A stretch of DNA of 64,000 bases. Source: Thuidium tamariscinum. Taxonomy: Eukaryota > Streptophyta > Bryopsida > Hypnales > Thuidiaceae. Numbering within the stretch: position 1 is the first letter of the stretch; each line of letters starts with the position of its first letter. The notes under the pieces are model-generated. The model had not been told where the DNA came from, did not search any database, and saw nothing but the letters and a program-made list of their open reading frames with translations. Of this stretch, positions 11,298 through 24,705 are shown in pieces. The DNA is taken from NCBI GenBank assembly GCA_947034885.2, contig OX344751.2, positions 15,438,001-15,502,000 of the forward strand. The letters run 5' to 3'. The position numbers and the translations under genes were made by a program.

Positions 11298-13093
11298 AGG
11301 ATGGATTGGTGACTATGAAAATCATCCCTGTGGATCTTTTTTGAATCATTGGGTTTACAAAATTGCAAAAATACTTATTCGAAGTGAAACTACTATAGAA
11401 GACTTCCTTTTTTTCACAACGAATCCCAAGGATGGATAGTTACACTTTTGTCCTACTAAAAAGATTCTTCATTGTCTACAAGAAACATCCTCATCATCTA
11501 ACCACTCTTGAACTTTCCTTGGTAATAGCTCCAAGAGTATGTGAACACTATAAGAAAATGAGTTTTTTTTAACATCTCAAAAATCATGCAATTGCATTAT
11601 TTTACTTTAAGGACATTGTCAACTTTGATGACTAAAAAAATCCGTTATAACCAACGAGCAAAAAACTTGGTAAAAACGTGCCTATTTGGAGCTTGTTTTT
11701 TTTCTAACATCACAAAAATTGTGGTCTTCCAAACTTCCCAAAATGAGACATGTGGATGCAACATAAGCACCATGTGGAATGTTTTTCATCTTATCCATCT
11801 ATGATATGCCATCTAACATGGTGGCAGGAAAAGTGACGTGGTATTTGACAATGATGATGTGGTATGTTTTGTCAATAGTCAACACACTTTTATGTCATTG
11901 GAAAATTTTGTTGTTGCTTTTTGAGACGTCAAGTTAGACATATTTTGAAACATCAATTAGTGCTTATCCTATCTATAAAGCAAAATAAACAAGCAAAATA
12001 TTTGAATTCAACAAAAATGGAAGAAAACTTACTATCTACCATCAAGAGAATTTTCATTCTTTGACTGTGGTGAAGCAAAGGATATGGGATAACTAGAATA
12101 TGGCAACTTGACCATTGTATATGTCAACATGGATTTTGACATCTAGATGTTGTTTTAGACATTGAACATTGAACATAATTCTTGCTTTATATATCCCATG
12201 GGGATTGTTCTCTTTCCTACCAATCCACTTGTATAAAGACCATTTTTTTCACCCATAGTGTACATCCATCCAATTCTTTTTTTTTTGCAAAGTATGCCAT
12301 GTGGCTATGCTTTCTCTAAATTTTTCATACATGGTCAACATTTTATATAGATTGTTGTAATTTTTATTAATTTATCTTTAGTCAAAATCGATCTATTTGC
12401 TAATGTCGTAGTCCATGTTTTAGAGATGTCACAAAAAACATGAACTTGTTTTCTTGAATACAATTAGAAACATGTTCGTCTATAGTGACATCTACTCGTT
12501 ATTTAACTTAGTTGTACATGTTTTCTACAACATCACATTGAATTCACACTTTCACAAGTCACAACTGTTCACTGTTCAATGCAATGACATCTCAAAAAAC
12601 ACATTATGTTTTTTGGTAACAACTTCAAAAACATAATTTTCTTATATTGCAATTACATTACAATGCTTATAATTTTCATCTACAATTTTGCTAAAAAAAT
12701 TCATATTATTTTAAGCATTTTCATAATTACTATGATTTTTACAAAGAAACACATTCAAAAGGTCTCATAAATTTCATTTGAATAGTTTAATGTTTTCAAC
12801 AAGGGCAGAACTAAAATTAAATATTTGATGTATATATTGCTATATAAGAAAAATACCGAAATTCTAGGAAGGTGCGTTTTTACCCCTAAATGCCTAAGGC
12901 CTTTTCTTACCTTCTATAAATTTGCTCTATATTAAAGAAAAAGTCAACATTTTCATAACTTCTATCATTTTAAAACAATTGTAACCATATAGATTCAAAA
13001 TAGACATGTAAATATGTAAGAGATCACTAAAGAAAATAAATATAACAATATGACTTATAGATTGAAAGATTATAATGTTTGATCATGAAGATG
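11298..13093. other. AT-rich intergenic DNA with repeat I (inverted) and half of a family B element
   Basis: At 11300-11480 is an inverted copy of repeat I. At 12882-13093 the sequence CCCCTAAATGCCTAAGGCC and what follows is the inverse of 4000-4215, i.e. one end of a family B element, broken by insertion of A3 at the TTAA at 13094. Frames at 11586-11804 and 12454-12636 show no protein-like pattern. Confidence 0.45.
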
Positions 13094-14031
13094 TTAACCC
13101 CTAAATTTTTTTGACTATGTTTTCACTAAAAACACTCTAAAATTGGGATTTCCAATACAAGTGCAAAATTTTAGAATTTTTTTTGACACATGTAACCATA
13201 GGATCTTGTAGTAAGATGGATTGAAAAGATGTGGAAAAAATTTCAGAAATTTTCACGGTGTAGATTGCAAGGTATTAACATTTGAATTGGCAAAAATCTT
13301 TTTTTTATCCTTACAAAAATCTAGGTAACTACACTTCACAAGGTCACATTTGTATGAAAAAATGTTCAAAATGGTGGTTACTCTTTGAATTCATCTTTCA
13401 ATACAAGTTAGCTACATGTTCAAAAATTTCAAATCATTTGGAATTGTACAACATATAGGAAAAAATAGTAAGTAGAAAGTAGTAGAAAATGATTCAAAAT
13501 ACTAAATTGTGAACAATTTATTTATGGAAATGAAAAATGCCAATTCCAATGGTTCAAATGTTGTGATAAATAATTTACAACAAATGTTTTTGTTCTTTTT
13601 CAAAAATATTAAAAATTGAATTAAATTAAGGACTTCAATGTTTATTTTAGAGTAGACATTCTATAACTTCCTATAAACTACCAACAAACTAAAACTCCCA
13701 TAACTTTCATTTCATTAATCAAAATGAAAGGGTTCAAAGATTTCCAGTCATATATAAATCTAAAAAAAAATTCCAATCTTTTATTTTTTTTAAAAGTGAT
13801 TTTTGAAAAAGTGTTTTTAGTTGCCCAAGTTGCTCACCAAACAATGAAAACTACATATCATGCAATATCTTTTGAATCATATAATCAAAAGTTATGAAAA
13901 TTATTTGGCCTTAAAGCTACTCCTTGGGCACATGTTTTGTGGAAATTTCAAACAAGAAAAATTCCATTCGCAGTGAGCTGCCCAAAATTTCTATGTTGCC
14001 AAAAAACACAATTTGGTCCTTGAGGGATTAA
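13094..14031 (+). mobile_element. TTAA miniature element A3
   Basis: The left end is TTAA (13094-13097)+CCCCTAAATT. The right end TTGAGGGA+TTAA (14028-14031) has two changes from the family end. The interior matches A2 throughout. It sits inside a family B half-element. Confidence 0.8.
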
Positions 14032-14149
14032 GGCTATTCTAGGGGAAAATGTTTTGTGAAAATTTCAATGAAGAAAACTAAAATCTCCATTCGTAACAAA
14101 CTACCCGAAATTGCTATATTGCCAAAAAATGCAATTTAGGGCTTTAGGG
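14032..14149 (+). repeat. Duplicated right-hand tail of family A
   Basis: Directly after A3 the last ~110 bp of a family A element appear again (words ATGTTTTGTGAAAATTTCAA, TCCATTCGTAACAAACTACC, GCAATTTAGGGCTTTAGG). The copy ends at the left border of the next element at 14150. It is probably the remnant of a second, overlapping insertion. Confidence 0.6.
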
Positions 14150-15617
14150 GGGTCATTGCAAGAAACACTTGGGTTGTTGCAAGAACACTTACTGGTTTTG
14201 TCTCAAAATGGCCTATTTCCATAAGTCCTATGACTTTTGAAATAATTTTTTTAAAATTAAATTAAATATGTATAATTTGAAGACCAATGAGAATATTATG
14301 TCTCTCAAAATTCAGACGTAAGAAAATTTACCTCTAAAAATTATGCACAAAAAAAGAACAATGGAAAATAGGCAATGAATATAGAAACTTTTTTCTTTGA
14401 TTTTTGAAAAATAGTAAAAAAATTCAAAAAAATTCAGTAAAACAATAGATTTTTTTTAACTTAAATATTCTCCTCTCCAACAATTTTCATTTTTGGAAAA
14501 AATAAATTGTATTCTCTACATTTGCGCAAAGGCAATGCACTTTGAGCACATGTGGAAGTTGGACAGTATATTATTTTCAAAAAATATCTTTTGGACTTGT
14601 GTAATTTTAGTAGAGGTACTTGCATGCCAATTTTGAAATCGTAATTTGAATTTTTGGGTCCAAAATAGGACTAAAACCCCCTAAAATGGCCAAGGTAGAC
14701 ATCCAATTGGGAGAAATTTAAAAATAGTAAAACAATTTTTTTTAAATTGAAAAAATTAGACAACATATAAAATTTTTTTTTACACCTTCATTCCAAATTT
14801 CAAGTCAAATTGACAAAAGATAAAGAAGTTATGAGCAAAAAACTACCTCATAAAGGTTAAGGGGACAAAAAAAAAGACAAGTGTTTCTTGCAATCATCCA
14901 CTTGTCAATTTTATTGCATTTTGCAACAATACTCATGACTTTTTTAGGAGTACTATAAAATGAGAAAAATAAATTAAAAAAGATTTAAAAAATACGAATA
15001 ATGTATACACCTCTAAGATGAAGGTTTTCATCAAAGGAAATGGATAGAAAAATTCTCTAAATAGGAGAACTTGAAAAGTGCTAAATCCTAAGGAAATAGG
15101 TATTTTGATTTTTTAATTAGAAAAAAATAGTAAAAATAAGTAAATACAAAAAACAAAATGTAACCATTTGCAACAACTTTATGGAGATGGTCATTCATTA
15201 CTAAACCCACCAAAATCATATTTTGTATGTTTCAAAATACAATAAAAAAGAAGCTCACTTTATAAACCTCCACGCGACTTAAAATTAACTATTTTTGAAA
15301 AACCTTCCTAAGAAAGCTATAAATCTACTAGAAGACTGTCTTGTCCAAACTTTATCTCAAAATCATTAAAAAAAAGGGTATTCCATAGTACTAACAATCC
15401 CTAAACTGCAAAGTGCGACATTCAATTGGGGTCTATTTTTGGATAGTAAAATATTTTTGAAAATTATGAAAAAATAAAGGAAGGTGTATGATAGTTATGA
15501 GTACCTTCCCTATAAATCTTGAGTCACTTGAAGCCAAAACACAAACGTTATGACCAAATAATAGATCAGCATGCAACGTGTGACACAAAACAGTACAAGT
15601 GTTTCTTGCAATGACCC
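14150..15617. mobile_element. Fold-back miniature element(s), family E copy 3
   Basis: The left end GGGTCATTGCAAGAAACACT and right end AGTGTTTCTTGCAATGACCC are perfect inverted repeats. An internal right end (AGTGTTTCTTGCAATCATCC, ending 14899) shows that this is two elements, 14150-14899 and a second one lacking a clear left end. Flanking words TAGGG (left) and AAGGG (right) may be a worn 5-bp duplication. It is AT-rich and non-coding. Confidence 0.65.
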
Positions 15618-16064
15618 AAGGGTTAAAACTACAAAAGTGAATTGTAGTCTTTCAATCATCTTTTCACATGTCAAATCTAAGATAATGATCACCAAAAAAT
15701 ATGAGGTAAAATTGTTAAAGGGACTAACATGCATAACCCCAATCAATTTATAGCTTCTCAAAATCTACTCTACAATTTTTTCAAATGAATTTCTAATGTG
15801 ATATTTTTTTCAAGATTTAGTGTATTTGAAGCTCATTTCCAAGAGCCCTAAACACTATGGAAAGTCAAGATTACAATGGACCCCCTTGGACAAAATCTTG
15901 AATAAAAAAATCATAATCAATCATTTTCAAGATCAAATTTTTAATGCTAAAACTAGACTTCAAAAGGAATTCTTTAAAAATATAAGATACTGAAAATAGC
16001 AAGTTGATTAGGTTTTCCTTTAACTATAAAGTCTTGCAAACACCAAATTTTGGTGCCTCATGCA
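15618..16064. repeat. Inverted partial copy of family B
   Basis: In inverted orientation this matches about 3545-3990: CAATCAATTTATAG, AAAATCTACTCTACAATTTT, GAAAGTCAAGATTACAATGG and the terminal TTTGGTGCC. It ends at the border of the next TA element. The 60-83 codon frames on both strands here are chance. Confidence 0.5.
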
Positions 16065-16455
16065 TAAAGGAGAAACATCCATTTTCGTCCCTGTACCTAT
16101 TCCAGGTCCCTAGAGTATCACTAAATCTATCCATGAGCGTCCATTAAAGTGTCTGACAAGTGTTTAACTCTAATTTTTTGATGTAGTTTGAAGACACATG
16201 TATAATTTTCATTCACTGACAACTGATTTCAGCAAAGTTCGGTTTAGGGTACACCTATAGGACGGTTCTAGTGGTCTAGGGAGCCAAGTCTTTGAAAATT
16301 TGTAGAAATTACATATTGATTCCGAAAAATTTAATTTTTTTTTTGAATATTCATGATTTCCTCTCGCTAATACTAGAAAAATATCAGTTTTAGAAAAATA
16401 TGCCTCCAACCATGCTAAATTCCTTATTCGGACGGTTTTGGGTGTTTCCACTGTA
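16065..16455 (+). mobile_element. TA-flanked miniature element, family D copy 2
   Basis: TA+AAGGAGAAACATCCATTTTCG at the left and GGACGGTTTTGGGTGTTTCCACTG+TA at the right. The interior matches copy 1 (words GGTCTAGGGAGCCAA, TTTGAAAATTTGTAGAAATT and TTCCTTATTCGGACGG). The 104-codon minus-strand frame overlapping it is non-coding repeat. Confidence 0.65.
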
Positions 16456-19400
16456 TGTGTTTTAATACAGAAAAGTAACGAAGTCAGTTGGTTTTTCTTT
16501 GCCACAAACGTGTTGAACAACATTCTGCGTCCTGCGGGAGTGCGAGGGTTTGAGGTTTGACCGTTTGAACGGGATCATGGAAGGGTTCCATCGCTGCACG
16601 CGGCGGCTGGTCGTCACCGGCCTCTTCGTTGAGTCAGCTACCTACCGACACCAGGTTAACCTGTCTGCCCGGAGCCCAGGACTCAGTCTGTGGCATGCCG
16701 TGCCTCGGTACAAATTAATTCGATGAAGGATTCCCTTCCAACACAAAGCAACTTCTCGTACTATACTGAGGCGGCAGACCTTTTCTCTTTCCCCTAGCTC
16801 CCGGCCCAGCCTTTGAATTAGCACTAGCTAGCTTGCAACAGTCTTCAATTCTTCAGATTAATAATTCCAGTATATTCAATTAATTCAGTGACTGGGCAGC
16901 AGTGTCCCATCGATCCGTAAACGGTAGTTCGATCACGTCGTCGATCGATCTCGATCAAACCCCGTCACCCGTTTGTCAAAATCAGCACTTCCCATATGAT
17001 ATCACAGTCCTGAGATCGATTTGCAACACTAGTTTAATCTCCTCAATACTGGTAGCTAGCTATCTAGGGAAAGTGGGGAAAGTCAGACCTAGCTCGGGGG
17101 ATTTGAGTGATCGATTTTATTAATTAAGAGGAGACATATACAGTATTTAGAATTTTCCCGAGATTTGTTCGTGAAATCCTAATAAAACCGGCCTGTTATC
17201 ACACACACGGGATACTAGGCGGATAGTTAGCTCTGTTTTCCCATTGATACACGTTCAGCTCACTTTTCGCCATTGGGCATTTTCTTTTCCTGTGCGCGCG
17301 CAAGGAGAATGTTCAGATCATTGCCGCCTTGAATGGCTTACTTCTTTATTAATTGTTTAATTAATATTCCAATCATCGATGTGCAGGCACCGACCTTTCG
17401 ACCAAACTGATCACTAGAACCAGCTTCGCTTGACTGCTTCAATCAAGAGCCAGAAATCAAAGCCTGGAGACTGCTACCCTGCTAGCAAGCTAGCTAGTGA
17501 TCGAGCCTGCATGGTTCTGTCTGCATGTACACCTGCATTGGAAGGTTCTAGACATGCTGGTCAACTTCCAAATGCGGATTTCAGTGAAATTGGCACAGTA
17601 TATAGTCGCTGGACTGAGCGATGAAACCATACGTCTAGATAAGACTTCGCTAGTTATCGCCTTGATCGATAATCTCAATTTCGGCTTTCTGAATCACGCC
17701 ATTTTAACAAATTATTAAATCGATCGTATACGCTATAGATAGTGATCTCCGTCAATCTCAATAGTGAGTCTAGCTTGACACAGCAACTTAACTTGACCTA
17801 GATAATTGTGTAGCTTGGATTAGATGCAAGAGCCTGCATATGTACAGTATATGGTCAGGGGTTAGCCATGTCGACGCCGAAGTCCCTGCCCTGTTTTGGG
17901 GCTTCAATTCATGCGAGATTGGTTCTTATCTCCCCGTCAGTGTTGGCTAATTCGCAGCCGACTCTAGGGCTTTGGCAAAGCCGCCCGAATTCCCGTTGTT
18001 TGCTTTACTTTGAATGCATCCAAGCCGAGCTTCAATGCTTTGTGGTTGCGTATTGCACAATTCAGGCTAGCTAGGGTGGGCACAGGTTTCTAGTTATCCA
18101 GCCCAATCATTCATAAATCTCACACAATTCTTGGTTCTACTTGCTTTACAAAAATCTGTGCTTAGCTAGGTTCTAGTGGGTTATCGATATTTCAACCCTT
18201 TTTCGGGACTTGATCATCAATCTGTGGGTGAAACCTAATGCTTTTCTCTAAAAGCAACCAGTGATTATCTCACTTGACTCCTTAAATTCTTGTGGTTGCA
18301 AAAGGAACTTTATAGAGATTTGTTAGTGAAAAGGTGAAAGCAGGATGAAAGGCATAATCATAGATGAATTTGTGACTTACTTTTCTGGGTACTCTAATTA
18401 ATATGTTAGGTAGAAAAGATAATAGTGATTAAGTTACGGCAAGTAACCCTTCTACTCCTAAAATGTAGGACGACAAAATCCTCCTCCTGGTGAAGACATA
18501 ATCAAGGTTTGACAACCTCAAATGCGTGCCATGTCCACTACTGCAAAATCCTTACTAACTAGTTGAACAATCAACTTAGGAGTGTTACTATATAGTATTG
18601 ATTGCACGTGTGTCTTCAGTTGTTTTGAAATCCGTTTGTCTCTTACAGAGGGGAGTTCGATCACATAATTCTGGGGGGAAAATAAATTAAGAATGGTAGA
18701 ATATGCGTTGACAGTGCTCGTAACAACTGAGTTTTCACTTGCCAGTACGTAAGTTATCGCACAATGATATTAGTGCTGGCCCTCAGTAGGTCTTCGTAAA
18801 TCCAGCACTTGTAACGCATCCCAAGTAACTGTAACTGTAATTGGAGTTTCATTTTGCAGTTGATTTTTTGAATTTGATTTTGACAATTTTGTAGTGGCCC
18901 AAGTTAAAAAGCTTGGGATGGCTACTCAGCACGGAGAGAATCTAGCTAGCCAGGCCTTTGAAGGTTCCAAATAGCGACCAAGAACGAAGTGACACCTCTG
19001 CAGACCTATTCTAAAGTCGATTTGACCAATAATTCTTCCTAGAAGGATAGCTGGTGACAAGCAGAGAAAAAAAGGGAGGAAGCGCAGGAGTCGATACGGA
19101 CAAGCCTAAAGCCATCTTGGAGACAGCAACCAGTGGTTGGACTGAGCATTGCATATGGGGTCTTGGGGAGCCAGAACCAGCTTTGGCAGACGGAAAAGAC
19201 TATATTTAACTTCCTCAATCAATAGGCACTGATGAAGCCATGAAGAAAGGTCTGTTTTCGTACCAGCCAACCGGTATCTAGGGTCTGCCTCTGATCTGCC
19301 CGAACTCGAAATCTGGGCTTCTGGTGAATTCATACAATGGGAGCTTACTTTCAAGCTATCGATCTCGTCTATCCAGCTAAAACTTGTTGGAAGTTAACTT

Positions 19401-21960
19401 TCATGCCACGGTCAGGTAGACATGTGCACTGGAACTGTCAGGTAGTGTTGAGAGGTATATATCTTACAATCTGTTCTTACAATCAAGAGGAACAAACTTG
19501 ATGCAAACACTGTATACGTGGTTTCTAGGGTTTAGGATTTTAGGGTTTAGAGTTTAGGAACCAGTTCTAAACTGGAATCTTGGACTAGTGCAGTGATTGA
19601 ATTGAAACTGGAATGATCTTGGATTAGAGAAGTTTAGAAACGTTTGTTCATTGCACAAGAGAACTGCGAACTTAGAGCTCGTCCTCAAGCTCGGTCCATC
19701 CTAGCTTCAGAGATATTACGGCCGGGGTGACCAAAATAGAGTGGGCTTGCCAAGGTAAGATGGCGAGTTTGTGATAGCAAGCGTGCGAATCCTTTCACCA
19801 ATCAATGAGACTGAACAATTGTTTTAATTTATTTCGGTCTGCCGAGTGAGCACATGACTACGAATATCCCACCTAATATATATTTCCACCTAATATATAA
19901 TATGGGTATGATGAAGGGTCACCAAAAATGATCGAGATGCATGGGGCAAGCTAAATAAGTGTGGTCAGTTAGTCGCTTAGAAAGTTAGAATGTACTGCTG
20001 GTTTCGTAGTATGGAGATCACTGCAAATTATTCTTAGGTTTACAAGTCAATTGCAAGCTGTACGTCAATTTCATTACCTTGTAAACTCCACCCGAGTTGA
20101 ATCAGTTGATCTCAAATCTTGCGTGTTTGGGCCGTCATGCAAGCCGGACTGGTAGTTAAAGAGACCAGGCCAGCTTGTTGCGTCACTATTTGTAAGATCT
20201 TAGTGTACCGGTCGGCATTGGCTCGATTCTCCAGTTCGAGCTGCATGACCTAATTGACATTTGTAAGAAAAGAATGGTATGCATGCCCTCAGTTTGAACA
20301 ATATCGATCAGCCATGCATACCCTTTGAAGTCTCAGCTCAAATAACTTCAGATTGAAGGAACCCGTGGCCAGATATTTTCAACCGAATCAGCTTCCGAAC
20401 TGGCATGGACGGCCTGTCCGTTTTGAGCTCAGTCTCAGCTTCAAGTCCTGAAGACGGTCCCAATGTGCTTGTGATGGACGCTTTCTCAACCTAACGGATG
20501 AGGATCGGAGAAGCGGTGAGTACGTACGTATGCTTAATATTCTCAAGTCCGGACATGCTGCAAGCTGAAACTGACCTACAAGTGGAGGACCCACAAGTGA
20601 AACCAACCTAGTGTTACGCCAATCAGAAGTGGAGACCGTAACAACTGAATCAGTCCAAGTCCAGCAGTTGGTTACTAGCTTGGTATAGTCTCGATTAATT
20701 GTCAATCTCGAACTCTGTGTGTAATGTTGCGTCATCATTAATATCGTTGGAAGTAAATAACTATATAATGATCACCACTTGCAGGAGTCAAGGACCCGGC
20801 TCGCTCCAGGTTTGACCCCAGCCGGCTTCCGACACATATTGATGCATCACACACCGTGGATAAGATCGATACAAGAAACTTTTTTTAAGAAGTACTCAAA
20901 TAAGACAGTTCGATTATTTGCCCGATGAAGCTAGCTCCGGGATGCACACACCAAGTGTCTGACTGACAGTCACAACAAGTGCGGTGCCCAAAGCTTGTTG
21001 ATATTCACAGCTTTATGACGAACCATCGGCCATGGACACAAGGAAACTTCGGATGACTTGCGTGCTCTGCCAAAAGCCTGGAGAGGAGGCTTTCGTTATT
21101 AATTCGAGTGGGGCTGGAAAGTGTAAACTAAAGTGTTCACCAATATCTACAGTCTATCGAATAAAAAGGTTACTTATTCCTCGCAACCATCTTTGCTGGA
21201 AATGAATGGACCATGGAGGTAGCCAATTGAGGCATAAATCATGTTTTGCTGTCTGTGGAGGGGAGTCCAGCCGCCTCTAAATTTGGGAGGCTCCAAGGCT
21301 TTTGGTCGGCTTAAAGATAGGTACTTAAAGCATTCTACATGACGCGCCTAGCTCCTGCACCGGCTATTGCATTGTCGCTGAGGCCTGGGCGGGGAAGTCC
21401 AGAGTCCCACTGAATTTTACGAATTTATATCCAATATACCTCTCCAGGCAATTTGGTTCTTCTGTGTCAAGCTTATGAATGCAATCCTTATGCAATCCTG
21501 AACTGCAGAGTCCTTCCAACTTATCGAAGTGCGGACCTGTCGGTTGGTCTGTCTGATGTCTGAAGTTTAGCGCACACATTTCCTGTTTTGGGGGTTTGTT
21601 GGGGAACTGCCTGTGGGGAACTTATAAATTATTGAATGGATTTATTGAAAGAAAATTAGTACCGGTCTGAGGAACAGACTGACGACCTTTTCCAGTTCCT
21701 GGCTCCTGATCGATCCCACCAGCAGGATTTGGCTGAATCGATTATAGAATTGGTTTTTATTTGAAGCGAAACCAAAACAATTGTGTGCTGAGGGGCAAGT
21801 CGGAGACAAGGCAGGGTTCCGGTCTTGATTCGTAGGTACACCACTAGTGTTGAGCAGAGTATGATATTGATCTGCAAGCAGTGACATTTTGGTTGGTTGA
21901 TTGGCGAATAATCACCCAAATCTCACTTGATTCTCGAGCTGGCTCTCGTCACTGACAGTA
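16456..21960. other. Base-balanced island without a recognisable gene
   Basis: Composition changes sharply at about 16.48 kb and back at about 21.96 kb. The island resembles the gene region at 36-49 kb: frequent GCTAGCTAGC and GATCGATC words and scattered GTAAG/TGCAG splice-like words. All open frames are under 120 codons, overlap on both strands and show no motif. Telomere-like words (TTTAGGATTTTAGGGTTTAG) lie at about 19530-19558. It could be a long non-coding transcript, a regulatory region, a large-intron portion of a gene, or a decayed gene. I see nothing that decides. Confidence 0.4.
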
Positions 21961-23922
21961 CTGACACGAGGGAAAAAAAAGAGACAAAAAAAAATGGATG
22001 GAATCGCCAAATATGAGATTTGCCCATATTTGGATGAAGTTTATTGTTTGTAGGTAAAATTGGATGAGTGAAGGATGGATAATCAAAGTTGGAGAATTTA
22101 TCTATCCTACTTGTATCCCAGGGGAGGCATCATGCTTTCACACAGAAAATTTTAAAAATTCAATGCATTTTTTAATTTAAAGTAAAGATGAAATTTATGC
22201 AATACTACTACATTGAGTAGTAAACTTTAGAACAATCTTTTTACAAATGGAAGATGATGGGTGACACCAGTCCTATTTCCCGTCACAATTGGAATGACGT
22301 TGTTCTTTTCTACTATAACTTTTGAATTAAAATATTCAAGAATATGAAATAATTATTGGATCTCTCTAACTTGGTGGTTTTTGCATCCCTTATTTTTCAG
22401 AAATTAAAAAAAATCATTTTATATTTAAAATTAATTTTTGTTAATTTGTCACAAACTGAGGTTTAGGGTTTTTTATTACATTAGGAGTCCCCAAATTTAA
22501 TGATCTAAAGTTGAAATTTTCATGGTGCATTTGTATAGTAAGAAAGCATATTTCTACCAAAGGGAATCTAAAAATACATTATTTTATGTCCTCCACATGC
22601 GTGCAAACAACACTCCTATTGCAAGCAATTTCTAACCATTGATGATGGTATCAAGATTATTATTTTCATGAAATCTCATCGATGTCAACTCTTCCCAAAT
22701 GGAAATCTTTTAAATTTGAGAAAAATAACTTTTCCTATTTTTTACAAATTAAAATGTAAATACGTCCATTTTCATGAAATTTTCTACTTTTCTAATTCTC
22801 CTACTTAGAGAATTTTCCTAAGTTTTTCCCTCATAGGGTACCTTCTTCTTCAAGGTGTATACATTTCACATATTTTCTTATTTGTTAAAATTGATTTTCT
22901 AATTAAATAGTACTCCCAAAGAAAAAAACATCCATTTCCAAAACACTACGAAAAATGGATGGTGTTTCTTGCAATGACCCTAATACCTTTACAAATAGAA
23001 AGGGTTGAATTAAGTGAACAAATTAGATTATGTATATGACCATTTATTAGAATGAAAATGTGATAGAGTTTTCACTAGGGGCTTTTTTGAGTTTACGTAT
23101 TTTCCCTTTCCGCCTTTCCCTCATATGAACAACCTTGTTACTTTTTCCTTTGTCACATAATTGTGACAAGTAGAAAAGTCACAAGATTGTTGCTTGATGC
23201 TTACACATAGGAAAGTGAGACATAGAAACTAAAAGAAAGTCCCTCATGTTTGCAACACTATGCATGAATACAATAGATAATTGATGCATCATGAGAATTG
23301 GTAAAGTTGGTTTAATTACTATAGTGACTTGTAATCCAGTGTTCAATATTGTTTGAAGTGGTCCTAAAGATAAATCAATGTTCAATAGACTTAGATCTTA
23401 TTTATTTCTAAACACCCTAAGGGACCAAAAGTATCCTTATATAGTTTCAAGTCCAATTCAAAGTGTTGTGACTTTTACATCTGGATATGATGATCTGATG
23501 TCTGATTTCAATAAAACTTATTGGAAAATTTGCGCATTTTCTTTTAGTTTTGGTAGTAACATTTTCAAATCAATCCAAGATGTATTGGTTTTTAGAAGCC
23601 AATCAAAGTTCACAAGTTCAAATTGACTTAACCAAACTACATTTGATGGTTGCAACTTTGGGGACTTCTATCTCCTTCATCCAATGTTTTTTTAAATAAA
23701 ATTTGATGGACTTTGTTTCCCTTGAAGTTTAGTTATTTTGGTAAAAATTTCATGTCAATCTAAATAGTTTTGAATATTTGTGAGCCATTCAATTTTCAAA
23801 ATATTGACATTTTTGGATTATAGTCATTAGATGAAATTTTAGGGTACTGGAGGGCCGTTTTCGGGTTTGTTCCCAAAATGGTTCCCAATATCTCTAGCCG
23901 TTGTCAAAATGTTAGGTGAGCA
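21961..23922. other. AT-rich DNA with a probable family E element (22259-22980)
   Basis: A family E right end (TGTTTCTTGCAATGACCC, ending 22980) is clear. The matching left end GGGTGACACCAGTCC at about 22259 is poor. The interior carries family E words (CTATAACTTTTGAATTAAA, TTAATTTGTCACA). From 22981 to 23922 I recognise nothing; frames at 23179-23385 and 23378-23626 lack protein character. Confidence 0.45.
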
Positions 23923-24705
23923 TTAACCCCAAAAAATAAATAAATAAATAAAATTTTGGGTCTTCAAATATGAAAAAATTCCAAATTTTTTTTATGTTTA
24001 AAAAAAAATTAATGATGTGGCAATGTCTCAACCACATAGGATTCCTATTCTCGTGGCAGAAACTACGTTCCCACAATCCAAGAACTCGCAATCTTCCAAT
24101 GCCCTCAAAATTTCATCTTATGCAACTTTGGTGACTTGTTTCTTCTTCATACAATGTCTAATTTGAATAATTTTGGAGAGAAAAGTTGCACATACAAGTC
24201 TAGTTTATGTCATTAAAATTTCATATTAATCTAAAAAGAAGTTATGAGTAACTAAGACTAAGAAGTATTTTAGTAGAGGGAGGTTCAACCTTAGATGTGT
24301 CTTGCAACTTTTTTTGCAATTTTTTGACAAATTGAAGCCATTTTAAAGACACGATGAGTGAATTGAATGATACTTTTTCACCAATGTGTTTGGTATATTG
24401 ATTTTGAATCACTTTATAATTTAGAACTTTTTTCATTTGAATAGGTTTAGACTTTAGAAATCAAAATTAACCTCCAAATGTCTTTCTAGGATGATTTTTA
24501 TTAGCATCTTTTTTGAACACCAAAACATTTTAATCTTACAATCTATATGGCCAAATGACTCCAAATTGATTTTTGTCATCTACAACACATACACTATAAG
24601 ATTGTATAGTTGAGATTTCTATACCTGAGTCACATTTAAACTTATAAGACTTCAAAAGCAATGATCTTCTTAAACCTAAAAATACTCTAGGCCTTTAGGG
24701 ATTAA
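23923..24705. mobile_element. Degenerate TTAA-bounded element, B-like
   Basis: TTAA (23923-23926)+CCCC at the left and CTTTAGGGA+TTAA (24702-24705) at the right. The right end resembles family A/B ends; the left matches only in CCCC. An (AAAT)n tract lies at about 23936-23953. Part of the interior is repeated inverted at 4380-4830. It could be a chance pairing of TTAA words. Confidence 0.35.
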
